From: Gracilaria gracilis
Taxonomy: Eukaryota > Rhodophyta > Florideophyceae > Gracilariales > Gracilariaceae
Reading direction: 5' to 3'
Assembly (NCBI GenBank): GCA_030374805.1
Contig: JARGSG010000110.1
Location: 1-64,000, forward strand
DNA length: 64,000 nucleotides
The notes under the pieces were generated by a model that made no database searches, was not told the DNA's origin, and saw only the letters and a program-made list of their open reading frames with translations. Shown here piece after piece: positions 37,280-47,779 of this stretch (its first letter is position 1; every line of letters begins with the position of its first letter). Both the position numbers and the translations under genes were made by a program.

Positions 37280-38182
37280 TCACTTCGGGGGTCGAAAGGA
37301 GTTTTTCCTTATTCTTAAGGCCTTCATCACCTCAACAGGGTCTCCATCTGCCACTCCCACTGTCTTAGCCAGTTCGGGGTAGTTTGTACGCATAAACGGA
37401 TTGAACTGCTTCTCTCCGCCAATAGTACTGGGGACGGTGGGAATTCCGTTAGCAGCTTGCTCTCTAGCCCAAGCAAGCTTCTCTATGGTGTTCTGATTTT
37501 GAGGCTCAACGGAAACAGCGAATAGCAAATTAGAAACAGTGTACTCATGGCCACAAAACACAAGTGTGTCGTCATGGAGGGAAGCCAGAGTGGAATTCAA
37601 GGACTCTTGCATGTCAGATGCGGAGCCTTCAAAAAACTTTCCACAGCCACCAATGAACAGAGTATCACCAGTGAACACCGCTCTTTTGGTGGTGTCGGTG
37701 ACGAAACACAGGTGTCCCTTCGTGTGACATGGGGTGCTCAACGCCGAAACGGTCAGAGAAGAATCCTTCACCTGGTGAGATCTACCAGACTCAAGCCGCT
37801 TTGTGACACCATCAGCTGTTTCATAAGCAGAGCCGACAATCTCAACGCCCGGAACAAGCCTGGAGAGTTGCACGTTTCCCCCGGCATGATCCCAGTGATG
37901 ATGGGTAGTGAGCGAAGTCGTCACGTTTGCGTTGAGATTCTCTGCGACTTGCAAGAGCTTTCTAGGCTCTGCAGGGTCGACTAGAGCGGCGGTTGAGGTA
38001 GATTTGTCATGAATGAGGTAGGAAAAGTTGTCGGACAGAATCGGGACGACGTGCACGTCGACGGAGGAACTGAGCGGGACAACGGAGACACTCATTACCG
38101 CGGGACGATGCGAGACTGTGGAGGACCGGCGGATTGATCGCAACAGTCGCAGCGGGAGCGAAGAGAGAAACGCGAGAGGCAT
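37280..38182 (-). CDS. GLO2: Glyoxalase II (hydroxyacylglutathione hydrolase)
   Basis: From ATG 38182 the protein has 300 residues. Its first ~35 residues (MPLAFLSSLPLRLLRSIRRS) look like an organellar presequence; a Met at 38095 would give a cytosolic form and one at 38245 a longer protein. The metallo-beta-lactamase fold shows the metal motif THHHWDHAGG, GHLCFVTD, VFTGDTLFIGGCGKFFEG and FCGHEYTVSNL. The C-terminal helical domain ends KALRIRKNSFRPP, typical of GLO2. It hydrolyses S-lactoylglutathione to lactate and glutathione in methylglyoxal detoxification. It is divergent with the HEATR5-like gene, with only 274 bp between start codons. Confidence 0.93.
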   Translation of the reverse strand: MPLAFLSSLPLRLLRSIRRSSTVSHRPAVMSVSVVPLSSSVDVHVVPILSDNFSYLIHDKSTSTAALVDPAEPRKLLQVAENLNANVTTSLTTHHHWDHAGGNVQLSRLVPGVEIVGSAYETADGVTKRLESGRSHQVKDSSLTVSALSTPCHTKGHLCFVTDTTKRAVFTGDTLFIGGCGKFFEGSASDMQESLNSTLASLHDDTLVFCGHEYTVSNLLFAVSVEPQNQNTIEKLAWAREQAANGIPTVPSTIGGEKQFNPFMRTNYPELAKTVGVADGDPVEVMKALRIRKNSFRPPK

Positions 38183-38456
38183 ATCTGCGGGCGGCGATGC
38201 GCACCTGAAGGTTTTCGGTTCCCCGATTGTCGCAGAGATCATGTGGCGCGATTGGCATCGCGGCGCTGGACTTGGCAGCGCGGCGCTGGACAACAAAAAC
38301 GCGCCGTGACGCCGAGATATAATACAGATGGCCGCGTGGCAACTGTTCAGCTGAAACGCACACCTGCCGCCCTGTGCTCTGCGTCTGCCCCTCCTCCGTC
38401 GCCACCCCACCGCACACCCCGTCTCCTCCACGCTTTTTCGCTACGCACTCTTGAGC
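38183..38456. promoter_or_regulatory. Compact bidirectional promoter GLO2 / HEATR5-like
   Basis: A 274-bp region between divergent start codons. It has a local duplication built on GCGGCGCTGGAC (near 38261 and 38280). Regulatory sites are not identified. Confidence 0.5.
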
Positions 38457-41400
38457 ATGGGCATTCGTGGTAGAGCCCCCCGTTCCAACCACCCGCTGCT
38501 CGTCGCCGCAGCTGCAATTACCAGAGCAATCGATCCTGCGTCCCCCATTCGAATCACTGTTATCCGTCTTCTCGGCGACGCGCTCTATACCATTCAAGAA
38601 TCGCAACTAGCCGTCGATGCGATTAAATCGCGAGCGGCTGCTTTCTCGTACTCTTCCAACCCTCACATCTCGCGCGTTCAGCTTGAGGCCGATGCTCGCA
38701 CTCGCTCTGCGCACGAGCACGGATGTCGCGCACTTTTCTCGGCCACTGTGGCCGCATTGCTCAAACTCCCCAGTCGCGGAGGACCCTTACGCCGGCGTGC
38801 TGTGCAACTGCTCACTATCGCTGCCAGATCAGCTGGTCCGGCTGTTGCCATGGCTGCTGCGGATAAATGTCGATCTCATATCGATGGTTTGAAGAGATTG
38901 ACATGGAGCAGTACCGAATCAGCTGACTTTGAAGTTGTATGTGCCGTTCTAGCTCTGGCCGAGATTTCTTCTTGTCATATTGCGGGCAGACAAGTTGCTA
39001 GCGATTCTATTCATTTCCTGCTCAGCCCTCGCGTTCGTCAAAAATGCAAGCGACCAGATCTATCACACGCCATTGCCATAATTGTACAAAGTTTCCCTCC
39101 TCATGCACCTCCTGAAGATCGTCTTGTTGACAATATGCTGGAATACTCATTGTCGTCATCCTCTGTTAAGCAAGGCTCCTCTGGATTTGCCACAGCCTTG
39201 TTAACCGCTGTTCTCGTACCTTTTCTCGTGTCGAGAGGGCCGCAGCCTTGCGATGATGTCTTTTCTACTTGCGCCAAGGCCCAACGCGTAGCACCGTCAC
39301 CAACAGAGCGGGCTATGTGGGCACTAGCCATGGCTCGTGCGTCGGTGACAGCAAGACGATCTTCTCTATATCAAGTTCGAAAGTATGGAACATCGGAGGT
39401 CGGTTCAAAGTTTCCAAAGGATGGAGCAAACAAAGGTGTCAAGTTTGAGAAAGAGTTTGATGATTCTGATCCTGCGAGCTGGGTGTCAAACAATACTTTC
39501 GAAGATTCGCTATTGCAGATTGCGCGCGAGACGAATTTGAATCAAGGTGATATTGACTCTTCCATAGCCGTAGCAGCCGTATTACGAATGTGGTCACAGG
39601 CTTTACCGGAGAGCATCCCCATTGTGATTCCAAATGCAATCGCCAAGCTCATGCCTGATCTCGGCAATGTTAAAGCTGTTTCCGCACTGGTAGATGCAAT
39701 ATGGCTAGGTTTGTTAAAGAATTTGAAGCCAAGTGTGTCTACCACCGTCTTCAAAAGTCTTCTACCCGCTCTGGAATCAGAAGGTTTGGAACTCGCCGCT
39801 ACACTTCATCTATGTGCTGTTTTGATTGCCACACACGGGCGACAAGCTCTCAATGAAAGCGGCGTTTCCACTGATTACAGGGGCTCCACCAATTTGATTA
39901 TCTCGGCTATTCACAGTGCTCTCGAATCCGAATCATCTGCGATCCGCTTATCGGCCGTCCGCCTCATGGACGCAGTAGTTAGAGCACTACCGCGCACTTG
40001 CTCTCAACTCTTGACTACTACACTTCAGAACCTGAGAATATCTGATCTTGCCCTTGCCACGAAGCACGCTTCGGTTGGGAACAACACAAGCACTGATATA
40101 ACCTCGTACGAGCCGGAACTTTCTTGTCTCTTGGGCAATGCGGCAGCGCTCTCTATCCTGATAGAGAGAATAACTTTAGGGCAATGCAGCGTCCCTGCGG
40201 CTTTAAAACACCAGGTTGTAGTCGACAGCTTAGCCCTGCTCCGCGTTCATCTTGCCGATCAGAATGGTAGTGCGTTTGGGGCTGTTCACTGCGTTCGACG
40301 GAGAGCTGGATGGGGTCTAATTGGGGCACTTGCACGCGGCAAGCAGAAAGAGCTGTTTGAAGGGGACAACCTGACTGAACTTATGAGACTATGGAGAGAG
40401 GAGCTTGGGTACGCTTCCGTCAAGTCAGCCACACATCACAACATTGGGTTTTTCGGTCACCAGGCTCATGCAGCTATCCCAGACGCTTCGGAACTGCTGA
40501 GCGCCACAGTTGTTGAACATATGGCGAGGAGTTCTGGCACCAGGTCTGCTGCACTCCGTGCTGTTGTGGATGCAGTTCAGAACGTTCCTAGCCCCCGCAT
40601 AGAGCAATGTGCAGACGCAGTGTGCAGTGCAAGTGCGGCGCGTATCTCAGCTCTTTTGACGAGCATTAATATGACTGCACATAGCGGAGGAACCAACTCC
40701 GCATCGGGACTTGTCAGCTTGTCGCTCGAAACTGAAAGCGCTGGAGATACGACTGCTGCGAAGAAACGTATGGCAGTGCAGCTCGTGCGTTCTCTCACAG
40801 CAGAATGTGTTCAACTTGTACAATGTATGGCAATTGTTCCACCAAAAGGGGATGCTGGAGAACTGTGTTACCTGATTTCAATTTCTCTGGCCGAAGAAGC
40901 ACAGAAAGTAATGGGCGAAGATGGCTCTCATCAAGGAATTCCGCATTCTAGTGGGAGTGGTTCCTCTCACAGTGACAGAGATGTGTCCGAGGTTACTATA
41001 TCTAATCGTCCTTTGTCTCTGCATCATCTCTCTTCCCATTTGGGCACCCTCTCAGCCTTTGAAGGAATCAAACGGACACGTCCTGAAAGAATCAAATCGG
41101 ATACAACAACACACTCTGCTGTAGATTGGAGTGAGATTGGCTGGCTATTTGATCGAGGAGGCATCAGCTCTACATGCCCAGAGCACGCGCTTATGCATTC
41201 GGCGAGAGCCGTTGCGGCGATCGTTGCGGAGGATTTGATGACGTCGGGATCCCTCATAGAATCAATGTCTTCCATTGCTTTCTCCCCGCCTATGAGCGCT
41301 TCAGTATGCTTGGAACTCACAAAGCGCCTTTCTCGTTCAGATCTGGCTGAGATCAATCGTGCATTAGCTATGTTACAGATTCTTGCCCGAAAAGCTTTGA

Positions 41401-44400
41401 CTGTTACCAGCGGTTCTCAAAGATCTATCAGTTCTCAAAGCAAAACCGGGAGGATATACACGCCAACTCGAGGTGGGGATGGAAACTGTTACGAAATGCG
41501 TGATCTACCAGGCCATACGTTGCAGCTGATAACGCAATCAGGGCGGTGGCTTGGTTGGGCTCGAGCGTTTTCCGATGAGGGGCATATTGCCCGAGTACCG
41601 TATCACAATTATCACACGAGGGCTTTGGGAATTATGTATGCTACGAGGACAATATCTGCTGAAGCTCATCGTGAACTAAGCATTACCGGAGGGCCGGCGT
41701 TATGGGTTGGTCTGATGAGAAGGGTAATATCCACTGTCAAGAGCAACGTTGGAGGATCAAGCCCGTCACAATCAGTAATTCTTTCCAATGCAATCGCAGC
41801 TTTGGGTGCTCTTCTGGAGGTGGTTCCGGAGCCGTCGAGCGGTGGGCGAGGTGATAGTGTATCACCACGTCGAAAAAGGCCGGAAGAGTTTGATGATTTA
41901 GATGAAGTATCTGAACAGGCCATCAATATCATTGCTGAAGCGATTGAGTTGGGAAAGAGTGAAGTCCAGGTAGCCGCGGCTCTGGCATTGAGCAGTTGTT
42001 CACATAGAGTGGCTTCTGCATCGGAACGACTCTTGGGGGCTCTTCTGCGAGCTTGGTCCCAAGATAGGGGTGATTTTGCAGCCCTGGGCCATTTCGGAAG
42101 ATGCGCTTACGAAGTTGATATATGGCTTTCATGTTTTGGTCATCTTTGGCAAGACATGGGAGTTAGAGCGGTGGGCAACCGTGCCCGGTTTTTTACACAG
42201 GATTCTCATGGAATAGGAGGCGCTTCTTCCTCGTTTGTCACGGCTGCAGCTGCCGTTGTTTCATCATGCCGACTTCATTGGTGGCCTATAGGTGAATCTA
42301 GTCACTTCTCTGTGAAGGAAATGTCCACTGAGCTTCTTGAGTGGAATGGGGAAACTTCGAGAAGAGCACGTGCCGCTGGCATTTATGGCATGACCAGTTT
42401 GTGGTCTGCTAAGATAGACTACACACAATCGGAGTTTGTTTCCAACTCACTCTCAGACTCTGAAGCTTCTGGAGTGCCCTACACGGATGGTAAAGAGGTC
42501 GATAAGCCCATCCTACCAGTCGAAAGCTTTTCTCTTAAAGACCAGTCACGACTATCGAGCCCCGTAGGGCCCTTCCTGGATGAGATACTTTACGAAGCCC
42601 TTGCCCCCCTTCAGGATTCAGATGATTCAATAGAACTTCAGGACTCAGCTACAAGAGCTGTGCGGGAGGTTATCAGAGGGGCCGGAGCAGCTGAGACTTG
42701 CGCAAATCTGCCCAGGCTCCCGGAATCGTTATTCGCTACTGTGAACTGTGGTATTGCGGGTGCCGAGAAGGCACTCATGAAGCTTGTCAAAGCAGATGCG
42801 TCCAAGAGACCGCGCTACTGGTTCGGCATGTGTCGGGCTATATGCCTCGGAGGAGAACGATTGAACTTCGGAGAAAAGAAGAGTGACTGGGATGTTTCGT
42901 TATCGACAAAACGATTTACTGTGCAAATTGCAACGGATGCGGTCGATGCCTCACTTGCTGCTTGCAGCTGTTCGATGTCGAAGATTAAGTCAGGGAATGG
43001 CTTTGGAAGCCACGTCTGTGCGTACGGCTTCATGCGAAAAGTCTTTGACTTCGTGCATCAAATATGCGGGAGACATTGCATCGACTTTGGGATGTGTACT
43101 GAAGGATGCAAGCTGCTACAGAAGGTCACAGTGAGGGCGGGCTACTGGTTAGCCAGCTTGAGAGGAGAGGTGGATTTGTTTCCAGAGTTCAAAGACATGT
43201 GGGAGACTTGCTCCTCGCTCGTAGAGAAGCTTCTCACAGACAAAGCTCCTCATTGTCTTGTGCAAGCAGCGTCTTCTGCCGTAACAGAAAAGCTGCTTCT
43301 CTCTCTTCGACGAAAAAAGGTCAGCGAGTCTTCGGTTGAGGCCGTCATGATTTTTCTTGACAACATGGTTGATAGGAACGCGAGGAATGGACTTCTTTTC
43401 GCAGATCAAGGCGAAGACATAGGTGCAAAAGCGTCTCTTGGGTTTATCGCCAAGTATGGAATGCTTGTTTCTGCGCTTGGCGCTGTAGAGCACCAGTCTC
43501 TCAGCCCTTATACCGCAACTATCACACTGAATCCTCTCATGAGACAGTTGCTTTTTGCATGCTGTGGTGATTTTGTGTCTGCTCTGTCTGGGGAAGGTCT
43601 TCGAATGTTGGCTAAAGAGGGTGGTTCGGTCACTTCTGCTTCCCTTTCAGAAAAGATGTTGATGAACTCCATTCGCGCGCATATTGCTCCTATTGTTCTC
43701 GGGGCTGTTTCATCGCCCTGTCTGGAATATCGAGAGATTGCACCAGACATAACACGGATTTGGGAAAATGATCGTTCTCCTGGAGTCAAGATGGGGCTGG
43801 AGAGCTCCCAGTATATGCCAGTGGCGCTGTCTACCATGGTTTGGCTGATTAAGCATGATAAGGGGGAGTCTTTCAACTTGAACACTCTGTCAGCGTTCTG
43901 TATACAATATCAAGAAGCGTTGACATGTCTTCTAAAATCTGGTAGGGCAAGTGATCCTCTTGGGTCTGAAGCTCTTTCCAGCTTTGCTGAATGGAACCAG
44001 ACAGAGTTCTTAAAGTTTGCGGAGCAACTGTCAACTCGTGGAGATCTCAAAGCAGACGCAGTATCGCTAATGATTGACCTTGTTCTTTCAGTCCTTCTGG
44101 ATGCATTAGAAGAAGAGTTTAGCTCCTTTAAGGAAATTGAGACGAAAAGTGTGAACCGTGCGCTTTTGTCGTTACGTGGTTTTGGCGACAGGCTTTCAGA
44201 TATAGGCGTTTTGGATGTGAACTTCGTTCACGGCAGGATTTTGGACGTTATCCTTCAGACAACGGCAGCCGAGAGTTCGATCGTGGCTACAGTGTTCAGT
44301 AGCACAGATGTGCAAAGATCTCTCTGCAGTATGGTATCTGTGTGCATTACAAGATCTGAGTCCTCGTCTTCAAGTGCAGAGTTTTGCTACAATCACGCAA

Positions 44401-45050
44401 AAGTTCTCATTTCGCATGGGACTGATAAGAGTTCTCTTCCACATGTGAAAATGGGGATAACAATGATGATAGCGGTGGAAAGTATATCCGAAGACGTTTC
44501 TCTCAAAGATATCGTGAGCATTCTAGCGACGAACGATTCCTTCCTTTTTGGGGGTCCAAATCGGGAGAGTCTACTGCCTGTCTCTCTTAGCTGCCACAAT
44601 ATCGAAGGCTTTTTCACCCGGCTTTTCAGTGAAACCTCAGATGATCTAAGAAGTGAAAATGCCGACACAATCTTGCTGTTATTGGAGCAGCTTCACAGGA
44701 TGGCCTTGTCCGATGAGCGGTTCGACATACCCATTGCAATCCGATATGCGTTGAATGCCATATTACATGAAGGCGAACGCAGCGATGACATTAACAAAAG
44801 CGGCATGGCTCTCTACTCGACTTTGTTACCAATTCTAATTCGTGACTTGCCGATAGAATATGAAGAAGGCAAATCTTTCTCTAATGAGTCTTTGACTTGC
44901 GCTGAATTTTTCGTTGAGTTGGTTGAAGAAGAACAAGATGCCCTTGAAACATTGGTTTCTTCTCTTCAACCTGAAGAACGTGCAAAGGCTATAGAGTTCA
45001 TGACAAAGTGGGAAACCGCAAGGGGTAGCGCTAAAAAACTAACTTGTTAA
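38457..45050 (+). CDS. Giant HEAT-repeat protein, HEATR5/SWEETIE/Laa1-like
   Basis: An uninterrupted 6.6-kb ORF of 2197 residues from ATG 38457. Almost the whole chain is an alpha solenoid of degenerate HEAT repeats with low-complexity loops. The best family signal is at about 558-640: LLGNAAALSILIERI, a pattern followed by RRAGWGLIGALARG and LMRLWREELG, which parallels the conserved block of HEATR5 (LLG..AL..., AGWLLLGAL, LLLWR). The N-terminal RLLGDALYTIQES and the total length of about 2,000-2,200 residues also agree. Family members bind the AP-1/gamma-synergin machinery at TGN and endosomes; plant SWEETIE affects sugar signalling. Similarity is weak by eye, and another HEAT giant is possible. 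Confidence 0.5.
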   Translation: MGIRGRAPRSNHPLLVAAAAITRAIDPASPIRITVIRLLGDALYTIQESQLAVDAIKSRAAAFSYSSNPHISRVQLEADARTRSAHEHGCRALFSATVAALLKLPSRGGPLRRRAVQLLTIAARSAGPAVAMAAADKCRSHIDGLKRLTWSSTESADFEVVCAVLALAEISSCHIAGRQVASDSIHFLLSPRVRQKCKRPDLSHAIAIIVQSFPPHAPPEDRLVDNMLEYSLSSSSVKQGSSGFATALLTAVLVPFLVSRGPQPCDDVFSTCAKAQRVAPSPTERAMWALAMARASVTARRSSLYQVRKYGTSEVGSKFPKDGANKGVKFEKEFDDSDPASWVSNNTFEDSLLQIARETNLNQGDIDSSIAVAAVLRMWSQALPESIPIVIPNAIAKLMPDLGNVKAVSALVDAIWLGLLKNLKPSVSTTVFKSLLPALESEGLELAATLHLCAVLIATHGRQALNESGVSTDYRGSTNLIISAIHSALESESSAIRLSAVRLMDAVVRALPRTCSQLLTTTLQNLRISDLALATKHASVGNNTSTDITSYEPELSCLLGNAAALSILIERITLGQCSVPAALKHQVVVDSLALLRVHLADQNGSAFGAVHCVRRRAGWGLIGALARGKQKELFEGDNLTELMRLWREELGYASVKSATHHNIGFFGHQAHAAIPDASELLSATVVEHMARSSGTRSAALRAVVDAVQNVPSPRIEQCADAVCSASAARISALLTSINMTAHSGGTNSASGLVSLSLETESAGDTTAAKKRMAVQLVRSLTAECVQLVQCMAIVPPKGDAGELCYLISISLAEEAQKVMGEDGSHQGIPHSSGSGSSHSDRDVSEVTISNRPLSLHHLSSHLGTLSAFEGIKRTRPERIKSDTTTHSAVDWSEIGWLFDRGGISSTCPEHALMHSARAVAAIVAEDLMTSGSLIESMSSIAFSPPMSASVCLELTKRLSRSDLAEINRALAMLQILARKALTVTSGSQRSISSQSKTGRIYTPTRGGDGNCYEMRDLPGHTLQLITQSGRWLGWARAFSDEGHIARVPYHNYHTRALGIMYATRTISAEAHRELSITGGPALWVGLMRRVISTVKSNVGGSSPSQSVILSNAIAALGALLEVVPEPSSGGRGDSVSPRRKRPEEFDDLDEVSEQAINIIAEAIELGKSEVQVAAALALSSCSHRVASASERLLGALLRAWSQDRGDFAALGHFGRCAYEVDIWLSCFGHLWQDMGVRAVGNRARFFTQDSHGIGGASSSFVTAAAAVVSSCRLHWWPIGESSHFSVKEMSTELLEWNGETSRRARAAGIYGMTSLWSAKIDYTQSEFVSNSLSDSEASGVPYTDGKEVDKPILPVESFSLKDQSRLSSPVGPFLDEILYEALAPLQDSDDSIELQDSATRAVREVIRGAGAAETCANLPRLPESLFATVNCGIAGAEKALMKLVKADASKRPRYWFGMCRAICLGGERLNFGEKKSDWDVSLSTKRFTVQIATDAVDASLAACSCSMSKIKSGNGFGSHVCAYGFMRKVFDFVHQICGRHCIDFGMCTEGCKLLQKVTVRAGYWLASLRGEVDLFPEFKDMWETCSSLVEKLLTDKAPHCLVQAASSAVTEKLLLSLRRKKVSESSVEAVMIFLDNMVDRNARNGLLFADQGEDIGAKASLGFIAKYGMLVSALGAVEHQSLSPYTATITLNPLMRQLLFACCGDFVSALSGEGLRMLAKEGGSVTSASLSEKMLMNSIRAHIAPIVLGAVSSPCLEYREIAPDITRIWENDRSPGVKMGLESSQYMPVALSTMVWLIKHDKGESFNLNTLSAFCIQYQEALTCLLKSGRASDPLGSEALSSFAEWNQTEFLKFAEQLSTRGDLKADAVSLMIDLVLSVLLDALEEEFSSFKEIETKSVNRALLSLRGFGDRLSDIGVLDVNFVHGRILDVILQTTAAESSIVATVFSSTDVQRSLCSMVSVCITRSESSSSSAEFCYNHAKVLISHGTDKSSLPHVKMGITMMIAVESISEDVSLKDIVSILATNDSFLFGGPNRESLLPVSLSCHNIEGFFTRLFSETSDDLRSENADTILLLLEQLHRMALSDERFDIPIAIRYALNAILHEGERSDDINKSGMALYSTLLPILIRDLPIEYEEGKSFSNESLTCAEFFVELVEEEQDALETLVSSLQPEERAKAIEFMTKWETARGSAKKLTC

Positions 45051-45432
45051 ACACAACTCGACATTGATTTGTAACTACATAAACCTAACTTCAAGAATTG
45101 GACAACATCTTGAAATACAGCCCTCACAAGGACCAACTTCCGTAGGAAGCTTTGGCGCAAACAGACATCGATTTACTGGGAAAGACGAAACGGCAGTGTA
45201 CAGTTTAGAACGGTTCCAAGCGCATCGTATAGATCGCCTCGCTGTGTTTATCCAATTCCGCTTCAACCCACCGAGAGCTTCGTGCTCTCCCCCTCAACCC
45301 AGATGTGTGGGTAAGTTGACGGGCAATTCGACAGCTGTGCGTTCTTGCTATATCATTTCGATCTCATGTCAGTGTCGTTTCGGAACCAATCCCATACCGT
45401 ACAGTTACGCCCTTCACCGTTGATCACGCTCT
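45051..45432. other. Convergent intergenic spacer
   Basis: 3' flanks of the HEATR5-like gene and eL33; nothing else recognised. Confidence 0.5.
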
Positions 45433-45768
45433 TCAAATCTTGCTTGGATAAAGCATGATACGCACAGGCTTCCCAATAGAGATAGCAGGCAAGTTGTTAG
45501 TGAACTTAGCCCTGACGTGTCCGTTGTTTCCGTGGGGAGCAATGATTCGGCCCCACATGAAGCGGTACTTGCTCATTTCACCCGTCCGAGACTTCTTCAG
45601 AGAGTTCGCCTTATACACATACGCGACACGCTTTCCAAGATAAAACTGGGCGTCCTTTCGGTCTTTGACACCTTCAATCTGGAGGCGCGACTGTCCGCAG
45701 TGTTGGTTGCGGCGGTTGCGCTTGTAACCCAAGTGGACGCCCTTCACATGTAATCTAACTTGAGACAT
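45433..45768 (-). CDS. RPL35A: 60S ribosomal protein eL33 (L35A)
   Basis: A 111-residue ORF, the usual length. The sequence shows the eL33 pattern: GVHLGYKRNRRNQ, RKDAQFYLGKRVAYVYKA, RFMWGRIIAPHGNNGHVRAKF and the C-terminal LPAISIGKPVRIMLYPSKI. It is a structural protein of the cytosolic large subunit. No intron in the coding part. It is divergent with uS11 (385 bp between start codons), making a likely shared promoter region for two ribosomal protein genes. Confidence 0.96.
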   Translation of the reverse strand: MSQVRLHVKGVHLGYKRNRRNQHCGQSRLQIEGVKDRKDAQFYLGKRVAYVYKANSLKKSRTGEMSKYRFMWGRIIAPHGNNGHVRAKFTNNLPAISIGKPVRIMLYPSKI

Positions 45769-46153
45769 TGTTTTTCTCCTTGTGATGCCAGAAGTGGGAT
45801 ATCTTCTTCAGAGGGGATGCTCGTGTTGCAGCTGGGAAGCGTCTTCTTGAGAGATCGCGAAGAGAACAATGCTCGGTACGCCGCGGACCTATCCCCGGCA
45901 CGTGGGAAGCGATGTGGATCGCCTTGGACGACGGCCGGCGTCCGGCCACGGCACGAACTCATTTTTGATCCAAACTAAATCTAAAAATATTTGTATAATT
46001 CAAGGAGTATCGTCGCCGTCGTCCCCCCCCCTGATCCACTTGTTCGCTATCGATCACTCTGGCCTTGCGCGCAGTTGTCTCATTGCCTCATTCTCCCTCC
46101 CATACCGCATTCCGCCATTCGTCGTCACGAGTCAGACGATTTAGGAAGCCAAG
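45769..46153. promoter_or_regulatory. Divergent promoter region eL33 / uS11
   Basis: A 385-bp spacer between start codons of two cytosolic ribosomal protein genes. An AT-rich segment lies at about 45960-46000 and a C-run (CCCCCCCC) at about 46022-46031. Pyrimidine-rich stretches precede both starts, as common in ribosomal protein promoters. Confidence 0.5.
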
Positions 46154-46597
46154 ATGTCGAAGAAGATTCGCAATGACGAGCCATTGAAGCTCGGCCCGAC
46201 CCTTCGAGATGGGGAGAACTGCTTCGGCGTATGCCATCTTTTTGCCTCCTTCAATGATACATTCATTCACGTCACCGATTTGTCAGGAAGAGAAACATTG
46301 GTTCGTCGTACAGGAGGTATGGAAGTGAAGGCCGATCGCGATGAGAGTTCTCCGTACGCGGCTATGATGGCGGCTCAGAAGGTTGCTGAGAGACTGAAGC
46401 AGCTGGGCATCACTGCAATTCACATCAAGCTTCGTGCTACTGGAGGGAATACCACCAAGACGCCTGGTCCTGGCGCTCAGTCTGCGATGCGTGCTCTTGC
46501 TCGTTCTGGGTTGAAGATTGGCCGTATTGAGGACGTTACCCCGATCCCTACCGACTCTACAAGGAAGAAGGGTGGTCGCCGCGGTCGTCGCCTCTAA
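46154..46597 (+). CDS. RPS14: 40S ribosomal protein uS11 (S14)
   Basis: A 147-residue intronless ORF of standard length. Diagnostic blocks are [21 protein letters not shown], the conserved [28 protein letters not shown] and the basic C-terminus [18 protein letters not shown]. It sits on the small-subunit platform near the mRNA exit site. Nearly certain. Confidence 0.97.
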   Translation: MSKKIRNDEPLKLGPTLRDGENCFGVCHLFASFNDTFIHVTDLSGRETLVRRTGGMEVKADRDESSPYAAMMAAQKVAERLKQLGITAIHIKLRATGGNTTKTPGPGAQSAMRALARSGLKIGRIEDVTPIPTDSTRKKGGRRGRRL

Positions 46598-47317
46598 CGA
46601 GTTTGCCTGGCCTCTATTCGCGTGTATTTCTATACACTTTCTTAATGTTTCACTTGCGGATTTCTTCTGAGCCGATGTTCAGTTCATCGTGCTCATGGAT
46701 ATTATTCCTCAGACAAATGCAATAAACAGAAACGCCGCAGAGGCTGGCTTGATTGAGTTCCTTCTTTTCTTGCAGTTACCAACACTTCGTTCTTTGGTTG
46801 CGAATATCAGGTGTTCCCCTATTCGAGTGAATACTGAATCACTTCAGAGTGGAGCTGGCTGCATTTTAGCATACTGCAAAACATCAAGTACACTATTCGT
46901 GCGCATTAAATTCTGACTTCGTGAAAGAGCTGACAAGAGGGTCAGAAGAGGCACAGCTGCAATTGATATGCTAGAACTTGGTTTGAGCGGCGAACACTAG
47001 GACTGGTGATGTAAAGCTCATGGAGGCCCAGAGAAGTTGAATAGATCAGTGGGCACTATGGGAGTCTAGTCGTTCTGCGCCATCTTTGACGTGGACCTCG
47101 AACGGAATGCCATCGCACAGAACGTGCAAATGGTAAACCGACTCTGGAAACAGACCGCAACTGAAAATGCGGGAAGTCTTAGATATCAGAATGCAGAATG
47201 GCGGGTTGAGGTGAAGGAAAAAGAACAGGTGGTTGTTTGAGAACAAGCGGAACAAGTGCGATCTGGCGCTTCGTTTACACTTTTACATGTTTTGAAAAGA
47301 ACTTGAAGTGAGAGTGG
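46598..47317. other. Convergent intergenic spacer
   Basis: 720 bp between the stop codons of uS11 and uS17. Short ORFs only; no RNA gene or repeat recognised. Confidence 0.5.
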
Positions 47318-47779
47318 TTAAAAGCCAGTGAACATTTTCTTTCCATCCTCTGCAGGAGCAGTGCGATTGATCTTGAGCACGGCAAAACGCTTGGTCTTGG
47401 AGAGCGGGCGAGTCTGTCCAATGGTGACCTGATCTCCCTCACGCAGACGGAAACAAGGCGATGCATGCGCTGGAATATTTCGGTGACGCTTCTCGAAACG
47501 CTTGTACTTACGGATCCAATGCAGATAATCCTTGCGAATAATGACGGTCTTCTTCATCTTGGTAGAGATGATAACGCCTCGGAACAGCCTGCCGCGGATC
47601 GAGACATTGCCAGTGAAGGGGCACTTCTTGTCGATGTAGGTTCCTTCGATGGCCTCACGGGGGGTCTTGATGCCCAATCCGACGTTCTTGTACCACCGCC
47701 CTTGCTTGCGGCTTGTTCTGCCGACCAGCGAAACGGCGCCCTGCTTCGGGAAACTCTTATCGTGAAGGATATCAGCCAT
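47318..47779 (-). CDS. RPS11: 40S ribosomal protein uS17 (S11)
   Basis: A 153-residue intronless ORF. Family blocks are [36 protein letters not shown], the OB-fold core [20 protein letters not shown] and [19 protein letters not shown], then [18 protein letters not shown]. Cytosolic small-subunit protein that binds 18S rRNA. It is divergent with the EF-1alpha gene. Confidence 0.97.
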   Translation of the reverse strand: MADILHDKSFPKQGAVSLVGRTSRKQGRWYKNVGLGIKTPREAIEGTYIDKKCPFTGNVSIRGRLFRGVIISTKMKKTVIIRKDYLHWIRKYKRFEKRHRNIPAHASPCFRLREGDQVTIGQTRPLSKTKRFAVLKINRTAPAEDGKKMFTGF

